A stretch of DNA of 64,000 bases from Narthecium ossifragum (lineage: Eukaryota > Streptophyta > Magnoliopsida > Dioscoreales > Nartheciaceae): positions 9,588,048-9,652,047 of the forward strand of contig OY986966.1 of assembly GCA_963920575.1 (NCBI GenBank). Direction: 5' to 3'. A program made the position numbers and the translations under genes. The notes beneath the pieces were generated by a model that saw nothing but the letters and a program-made list of their open reading frames with translations, did no database searches and was not told where the DNA came from. Shown here piece after piece: positions 58,033 through 64,000 of the stretch; the first letter of the stretch is position 1; every line of letters starts with the position of its first letter.

Positions 58033-59111
58033 ATGGCTGATAATTATATACCACCGGGTGCCACGTTGAATGATTATATTTTACCATCTAATTATGCACC
58101 CGCTTATGTTAATGATACATATGATTTCTCAAACCCAACATATGATTCGCATTCATACACCTATGATCCGGATTTGAGTGCTCATCATTTGATTTCAACT
58201 TGCCGATTTATGAAGCTTTTCATGAGGAGATACCTTATTTTGATAACGATTCATGTGATATTGTGTCGTCGGTCTATGAAGGTTTTTCTGAGAATATATC
58301 AAACCTTGAGGAGGATGATTATTATGATATTAATTTGCCGGTTCATGAAGCTTTTTATGAGGCCGTACCTAATCTTGATGCATATATTTATGAAGTTTGA
58401 TGTAAAAATCGCATGTCGGTCTTTGTCTGTGATGACTTGGAGGATCCTTGTGAGACCTCCTTTAGGAAACCTCACTTTGAGCCTCTACCCTTTACTTCAT
58501 CCACACTTGTTGAACATTGTGAGGTACCGAACCTTGTTTTTCCGAATTTCGTAGGTCATGCTGAATTTGATTGTAGCTTCATCAAAGACTTATGCAAGAC
58601 TTCTTGTCTTTTAAGTACTTTGTTTGTTACGAACAGTCTCTTCTTCTTTAATGAAGCATGTTTGCATAGCTTTACACTTCTTCGGACCATGTATTTCTAT
58701 ACTTTAAATCATCGACCGCCAAAAGACCACTTGATGATGACTCCATTTATTGAAATCCATGGCTTGAAGGATTACAATTGGCGAATGCTTAAATCTTATA
58801 TTGAATTATTTGCCATGAATTCTTCTTTCTTCTTTGATAAAGCATGTTTGCACCTCATCTCCATCCTTCAATGCATGTATTTCTATACTTTAAACCATAG
58901 GCCACCAAAAGCCTATCTGATGATGGACAGATTTATTGAAACACATGATTTGCAGGATAGTGATTGGCCACTGACTAAAATTTTTAATGATTTCATTACC
59001 CGGGACCTGTCTTTCTTCTTTGATGGATTATGTCTGCATGTCTTCTTCATTCTTCAATCCATGTACTTCTTTACATGGAACCACCGACCAACCAAATTCA
59101 ATTTTAGCTGA
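58033..59111 (+). pseudogene. leader and repeat ORF of the 12-kb non-autonomous element
   Basis: The ATG at 58033 codes MADNYIPPGATLNDYILPSN and an NDTYDFSNPTYDSHSY stretch close to the ORF start at 53007. A frameshift lies near 58190. The next frame (YEAFHEE.., SVYEGFSEN.., VHEAFYEA) is itself made of short acidic repeats, with a TGA at 58398-58400. It goes on through CDDLEDPCETSFRKPHFEPL, which resembles the linker between protease and RT in the Athila element ([15 protein letters not shown]). From 58632 it becomes three repeats of 62 residues (SFFFDKACLHL.., MYFYTLNHRPPK.., FIE.H.L.D..W). No known domain matches the repeats. It seems to be a shrunken gag-pol relic with new repeat sequence. 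Confidence 0.55.
58632..59108 (+). repeat. 186-bp in-frame tandem repeat, 2.6 copies
   Basis: Units start at 58632, 58818 and 59004, the last partial. Each codes 62 residues with FFF..CLH and MYF.T.NHRP.K conserved. Confidence 0.88.
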
Positions 59112-59849
59112 GCTTGCATTGTGTCGAGCTCGAGACGTTAAACCAAGCGCTTGGTGGGAGACAACCCATCTCTTCTTTGCATTTTGACTAGTTGTTTAAA
59201 ATAAAAAAAATTCTTCTGTGCATGCTTGCTTGTTTTCTAATTATTTGCATGCTTAATTTTTAATGTGTGCAAGTTGCTCTTTGCTTAAGGGTTTGATAAT
59301 GCCGTAATTGATGTTGCTGAATTTTTGTGTTGATTGTTAGATTGGGGTGGTCTTACTTCAATTTCGATGCCCTGGGAGTTAGTATTAATGCATATGTGGT
59401 TAGAGCCTAATTCCCAAATTTTAACTCAGTTCTGGCGTTTTGATGCATATGATCGATCATCACGTCCTAAAATGATCGATCATTGTTTTGCACCACAATT
59501 ATACATAACCTGGGTATTACACTGATCGATCATCAATACCTAGATGATCGATCATTTTTGTTCACCTATGGAGACAGAACGTGGTGTTTTAGATGATTGA
59601 TCATCAATACCTTGATGATCGATCATGTTTGTGCACAAGTTGTGACAGAGAGGGTGTGTTTGGATGATCAATCATCGCTCCCATGATGATCGATCATCGC
59701 TCCCATGATGATCGATCATTTCTATCTTCCCTTCCAAGCAATCAGGCCAAATGAAAATGATCGATCTTTTCGACCCAAAATGATCGATCATTTGCGGGAT
59801 ACTTAGATCGATCATTTGCGAGATAAAATGATCGATCTTTTCGACCAAA
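59112..59849 (+). other. 3' non-coding part of the 12-kb element with GATCGATCAT array
   Basis: Holds the conserved AAGCGCTTGGTGGGAGACAA (about 59139), a motif also present on the minus strand of the Athila element near 16655. Then about a dozen GATCGATCAT sites (59450-59845), in part as exact short tandem copies (TCGCTCCCATGATGATCGA). Confidence 0.7.
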
Positions 59850-60257
59850 AATGACCGACAAGAGATTCTAATCGAAACTTGTTGAGTGATAGGGAGAACT
59901 AGTCATTCACCTATCAACCATTAGAAAAACCAATCAGTTTGGTTAGCTCGTTCTAATCCTAGGAAGACCTGGTAGAATCCTAGTTATTGATTAAGAATTC
60001 CCTGGTACCTTTTCTCATATTTATCAACCCTTTAGTATAAAGTTAGTTTATTCCAATTCTGAAACTTTTACCAACTTATTGGTAGGAATACTTAGATTGA
60101 GTTTAGTAGTTTAATTATTTTCCTACGCATTCCCTGTGGATTCGACTTGGATTCACTGCTATCTACCCCCAAAGTAGTTAGTTAGTAGTTTGAATATAAA
60201 TTTGTAAAATTAGTCAGACTTGTTAAGCCACGACACTTTTCAAGCGCTATCATCCAA

Positions 60258-61400
60258 CCGGACCGGCCCGGGTTGGAGGCAATACCCGGTCCGGACTATG
60301 TAAGCATTCAGACCGGTCCGGGCGAGTGTTGGTCCCAATAGGACTTCTACCCGGTCCGGCCCAGATATAACCCTTCCCGGTGTGGAGACCAGGCTGGATT
60401 GGACCGGGCCGGGCTCGGCCCATGTCCGGTTTTCTTTTTTTTAATTCATGGGGCCCACCTGTCTCTCTTATGTAACTAGTAAGGACCTTGGTCGGGGCGC
60501 CGCACCGGACGACCACCACCACGCACTCCGGCAGGGGGCCCATTCCCCCTCCACCTGTGGAGATGCCCGACTCCACGTCAGCGCTCGTCAGCTTTGATAG
60601 CTCCGGTAGCGGCGGCGAGTCCACTAACTCCAACACCACCCCCCCCTCCCCCTCCTCGCCGCAACGACTCTCCTCCGACTCCGTCCAGGCGAGATCCGTC
60701 GTAGAGCTGGCCCCTCGCACACGGTCGTCTTCCAAGGGGATCGGGTGGCCGAGTTAGAGAAGAGAGAGGCCTGATGTGGGGGGTGGCCAGAGATGCTGCC
60801 ATAGATGGTGGCTGGATCGGGGCTACCTACGACAAGGTAGAGCAGGAGGGAGAGACTCGAGACCGGCTAAGAAAAATGTTGGTGTGGGAAGGTTGGCAGG
60901 GAAGGCATCGTGGACGGAGATGTTGCGAGCATCGTGGACGACGATGAAGTTAGTGAAGCTTGGGGGCGGCAAAGAGGTTGAGGCCGGGATCGGGCGATGT
61001 GGAAGCCGGTGAAGGTTGGAGGAGAAATGGGGCACCGAGCAAGGGCAATGCGGCGACGGCGACAGAGGTCCGGCGAGGGTTGGTCGTGGGTTGCTAACGG
61101 GTTGATCGGGTGGAGTCGTGACACGAGAGAGATGAGGGTGTAGGAGATTGTGTGTGAGGGATTGGGGTGATGACGTGGATGGTAGTGATGGAGTAGGGGA
61201 TATGATCTAACGGTTGGGCCTTCTTTAAAACCCCGATCGAGCCGGGCTGGATCAGGTGTTTGACCAAGGGGCCCTGGTCCGGCCTTGAACCCGGATCAGC
61301 CCGGTCCACCAAGACCAACACCTGGGTCAGACGGAGCTATGGCCCTAGCAAGCCCGAGCTGGACCCGTACCGGGCCTGGCCATTTGGGCCTTTTGGACAC
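60258..61400. mobile_element. hAT-like non-autonomous element, right part
   Basis: With the 12-kb element removed, TTAGGGATG (48019-48027) joins TCCAACCGGACCGGCCCGGG, a hAT-type start with GGCC/CCGG-rich subterminal repeats. The other end (61210-61400) has similar CCGGGC repeats, ending TTTGGGCCTTTTGGACACTG. The interior (60480-61200) is GC-rich with frames on both strands but no recognised protein. An 8-bp duplication could not be fixed. Confidence 0.5.
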
Positions 61401-62403
61401 TGTCAGTCCATATTACCTTTACCATAAAGTCGCGGTCGACCGCCAGCACCACATAGCAGCACAGAACCCCGCACTAAGCGGCGGGCGGACATGAGGGGTT
61501 GTGCTACCACCGGACATCGCAGGGGGGCTGTGCCACCACCGGTCGTCGCAGGTGGGACGGCCAGGAGCCCACACCCTGCCCTGGGCCTCGAGCCCAATGA
61601 ACAAGGGCGAATCAAAGAGAGATGCTGCCAAGTGCCCTTGGCCTCCAGCCCAACGAACAAATGACCAACAGACACACCAAGCAAGAATCAGCCATATATG
61701 TTGTTGTAGCATCGGGCGGTGCAATGCACAACCAAATAGGATAAAACACTTTCAGCTCCTCAAATCTTCAAAGAGGAGAACATTGAACAACCAACTAGCA
61801 TGGGAACAATGATCTCTTCTCTCAGATAAATTTAAGGGAGAAATTCCACATATATCCATGAAAACTTTCAAATTTACACAATTACCCTTAAATTCCAAAA
61901 ATTTACAAGGTTACCATGGAAAACATAAAGTAAATAACATACGTACCCTTCTATTATCTGCTTTTTGTAAAAGTAAATTGACCACGGTTAAACCCTAACA
62001 TAAGAATGTAAAATTTCTTAAATACCCCCGAGATTATTAAATGTCACATACCTAAGTCTATTACCTAAGTTATTTCCACATGCTATGTTCATCGAGTGAC
62101 AATGTTAGTGGTTTATATAGCCTAGTTATATCCCCGGTTTCATCGATAAAGCTAGGGTTTGATTACCTATGAGGCTATCACTGGGCTTCGAGTTAGGGTT
62201 CTCTCCCGGCGACAGTAGGTCAAGAGAAAGCTTGTCGATCGGTGATCAAGTAAAGGTAACTGCATTTTGTAGACCTATTCTCGTCTTTCCTCGGTTGTCT
62301 TCTATTTTGATGCCAATCCTAATCGGATTTGTTGTTTTCTTTATACGGATCCTAATCGATCGCATGTTCTCCTCGAAGATAGGGTTAAAGTTGTTATTTT
62401 ATA
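61401..62403. other. no gene supported
   Basis: GC-rich first half with a GGTCGACC site (61436), AT-rich second half. A short frame from 62169 (MRLSLGFELGFSPGD) ends at a plausible donor AAG|GTAACT near 62256; it may be an untraced first exon. No homology seen. Confidence 0.35.
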
Positions 62404-62848
62404 GGGTTATTTACATATATACCCTCAAAAAAACTTTCAAAATACGTATTTACCCCTACATTCTTCATCTTTTCATATATACCCCTGAAAAGTTCAAATA
62501 ATCTCAAAAATACCCTTCCGTGTACTTCCGTCAGGTTAAGTAACCTAACCATGGGGTAAATTCTAACCGGACTGGGTAACTTTACTTAAATACCCCCACC
62601 ACATATCTAGGCTTTAATAAGGCATCTCCTAAAGTTTCTCCCGCGTGATCATTAACATACATATCTCCTAAGTTTTCATATGTTCCTATCGTTGCACATA
62701 GTGATCACCCCCTAGTGTTTCCTCTGCGCCCATCGATCGGCTTCACCGACGTCGATACCCGTCGATCGGCTTCACCGCGCCCATCGATCATTGCACCCAT
62801 TCACCTCTCTTAGGGTTTTCTACAGCTTACCTGACCTAAATTGGGAGA

Positions 62849-63213
62849 GCTATGGATGATGATCTTGCTTATATGTACGTTATCAAGGGACCATTGCAAG
62901 AGGGATGCAACCCTCGAGTCCAAGATATAAGGTATGTTGCAGTTTTTCCCATTGGCTGAGCATGTTGCAGTTTTGTTCTATACATAGGTTGAGTACATTG
63001 CAAGAGTGATGTTTTTTTGACGGATGGGATGTTTTTTTGAGTATGTTTTTTGGATGAGCACATTGCATTGGTTTAATACTTCATCACTTAGTTCTATGCA
63101 TTGCAAGAGGGAAAGTTATGGATGATGATGTTATGGAAGATCCCCTTGCTAGCATGTATGTTAGCCCATAGGAACCATTGCAAGAGGGATCTATCCCTCG
63201 AGTCAAAGAAATC
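62849..63213 (+). repeat. duplicated short exon
   Basis: ATGGATGATGATCTTGC.. (62852) to a donor ATAAG|GTATGTTGC (about 62931), and again ATGGATGATGATGTTATG.. (63118) to CAG|GTATGTTGC (about 63214). Both code a start MDDD and PLQEG..PRV. The second copy has an in-frame TAG. It appears to be a tandem duplication of the first exon. Confidence 0.6.
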
Positions 63214-63471
63214 AGGTATGTTGCAGTTTTATTCTATGCATATTTTGTTGAATAAATTGGCTGAATGTGCTACATATGTTTTATGTAGCAAGTTTGTTTA
63301 TTGAATAAATTGGTTGAATTATATTGGGGTTCAGAATGTGAGAGTTATTCACTATGCAATGACAGTTACTAACAATGGTGTTCAGATTGTTCATGTTATA
63401 TCTCAATGCATAGACAACTCAACATGCTTTGAATGATCATTGATCCTACCTTATTTTTCTCTGTTATTAGA

Positions 63472-63936
63472 GTGGCCCAAGCTTCATCAGAACCAATGAT
63501 GGAAATCAAATTATATCATTCTGGATTTTGGAAAAGACATGCCAAGTCTGGTACGATGCAATATGAGTGTGGTAAGTCAAAGACAATAAAGGTGCATCCA
63601 AGTCGATCTACATTTAAAGAGCTAAAGGGAGACATAACAGCTATCTGTTCATGGACCTTTGGTGCCCAGTTGCACATGTCATACCTTCTACCTGGAAGCA
63701 ATCCAAGGTATTATCATCAAATTCACAATGATGAAGACTACAAAGGAATGATTGAGCTTCATGAGATCTACTCGAAGAAGGTTGTGGAATTGTATGTAGA
63801 GACTGGCCGAGAAAGTGATTTGTATAGCAGTGCAAGGGCTACAGCTAGTGCCACTGCAAAGGTCATGGTAGATGTCAGTGTGGGTGCTACCTCAGAGGCC
63901 AGGGTAGGTGTTACTTCAAAGGCTACTGCAGGATGA
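63472..63936 (+). CDS. MuDR-like transposase N-terminal exon (PB1-like)
   Basis: After an acceptor (TTATTAG, 63465-63471) the frame reads EIKLYHSGFWKR, YECGKSKTIKVHPSRSTF and YYHQIHNDEDYKGMIELHE. This is the pattern of the PB1-like domain that opens MuDR-type transposases and comes before the MULE core, where it is thought to mediate protein contacts. The frame then runs into a low-complexity Ala/Thr/Val/Ser tail and stops at TGA 63934-63936. No DDE core or SWIM finger lies in the window; later exons could lie to the right. The assignment is by motif only. Confidence 0.5.
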   Translation: MAQASSEPMMEIKLYHSGFWKRHAKSGTMQYECGKSKTIKVHPSRSTFKELKGDITAICSWTFGAQLHMSYLLPGSNPRYYHQIHNDEDYKGMIELHEIYSKKVVELYVETGRESDLYSSARATASATAKVMVDVSVGATSEARVGVTSKATAG

Positions 63937-64000
63937 GGCCTGGCTGGAGGCACACAGTAGCTAGCCTAAATTCTTGCAACTATGTATTGACAGTGGCTAT

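Larger units (their letters stand above)
48033..60252 (+). mobile_element. non-autonomous Gypsy LTR element holding two later insertions
   Basis: The 5' LTR starts TGATAAGACG at 48033, is split by the element at 48513-54916, and ends GCGCTATCA at 56230 (about 1.8 kb without the insertion). A tRNA-Asp PBS follows. The 3' LTR keeps only its last 400 bases or so (about 59850-60252, ending GCGCTATCA). The perfect target duplication TCCAA (48028-48032 and 60253-60257) proves a single insertion. The inside codes only a gag-leader-like ORF and repeats; pol is absent. A solo LTR of a sister family sits at 56393-57911. Confidence 0.88.
62404..64000 (+). mobile_element. MULE, left terminus and first exons (runs off the window)
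   Basis: Starts GGGTTATTTACATATATACCC, in the style of the MULE termini at 44752, and is followed by transposase-like exons. The right end is outside the window. Confidence 0.5.

Noticed and set aside
60250..61321. frames on both strands in the hAT-like element
   Set aside because: GC-rich sequence; no recognisable protein, no splice context; not enough to call a captured gene.

Overview
This window looks like nuclear DNA of a flowering plant. It has intron-rich genes of plant-specific families (a SUVH histone methyltransferase, a secreted subtilase, a CC-NLR remnant) set in a thick layer of nested plant transposons. Two LTR retrotransposons and one derivative use the 3' end of plant tRNA-Asp as primer. 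Two Mutator-like elements are of the gene-capturing Pack-MULE type. Codon and domain style suggest a non-grass monocot or early-diverging angiosperm, but this is a weak inference. There is no bacterial, organellar or CRISPR-like content.

Layout. Positions 39-655 (-): decayed coiled-coil exon of an NLR resistance gene. 1192-2553: solo LTR. 3900-6065 (-): intact single-exon SUVH H3K9 methyltransferase. 7530-9291: decayed plant-mobile-domain gene, cut by an LTR that begins at 9292. 10803-24419 (-): full-length Athila-type Gypsy element with TSD ATTGC, inserted in that LTR. 24973-31370: decayed hAT transposon with a 2.2-kb solo LTR (TSD CCCAC) inside its transposase. 31498-31747: MITE-like element. 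33444-38121 (+): Tnt1/Tork-like Copia element with TSD GATTT. 40055-44027 (+): subtilase gene with 11 exons. About 44280-48020: old LTR-like sequence carrying two Pack-MULEs (44752-46026 with 9-bp TSD; 46486-47851 with 10-bp TSD and tandem 4CL-like gene fragments). 48033-60252: a non-autonomous Gypsy element (TSD TCCAA) that holds a second one in its 5' LTR (48513-54916, TSD CATAC) and a solo LTR (56393-57911). It sits in a hAT-like element that resumes at 60258-61400. 62404 to the end: one terminus and the N-terminal exons of a MULE.

Only two genes look functional: the SUVH gene and the subtilase. The SUVH protein belongs to the pathway that deposits or reads heterochromatin marks of the kind that silence the surrounding transposons. 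The subtilase is a secreted protease; it is complete if two introns with GC rather than GT at the expected donor are spliced. All transposon coding regions carry stops, frameshifts, deletions or lost catalytic residues.

The strongest unusual signals are: (1) arrays of GATCGATC-centred palindromes in the LTRs of nearly every Gypsy-type family here; (2) a non-autonomous LTR element whose only ORF ends in 62-residue (186-bp) tandem repeats; (3) a Pack-MULE with a tandemly amplified acyl-CoA-ligase fragment; (4) two putative GC-AG introns in one subtilase gene.
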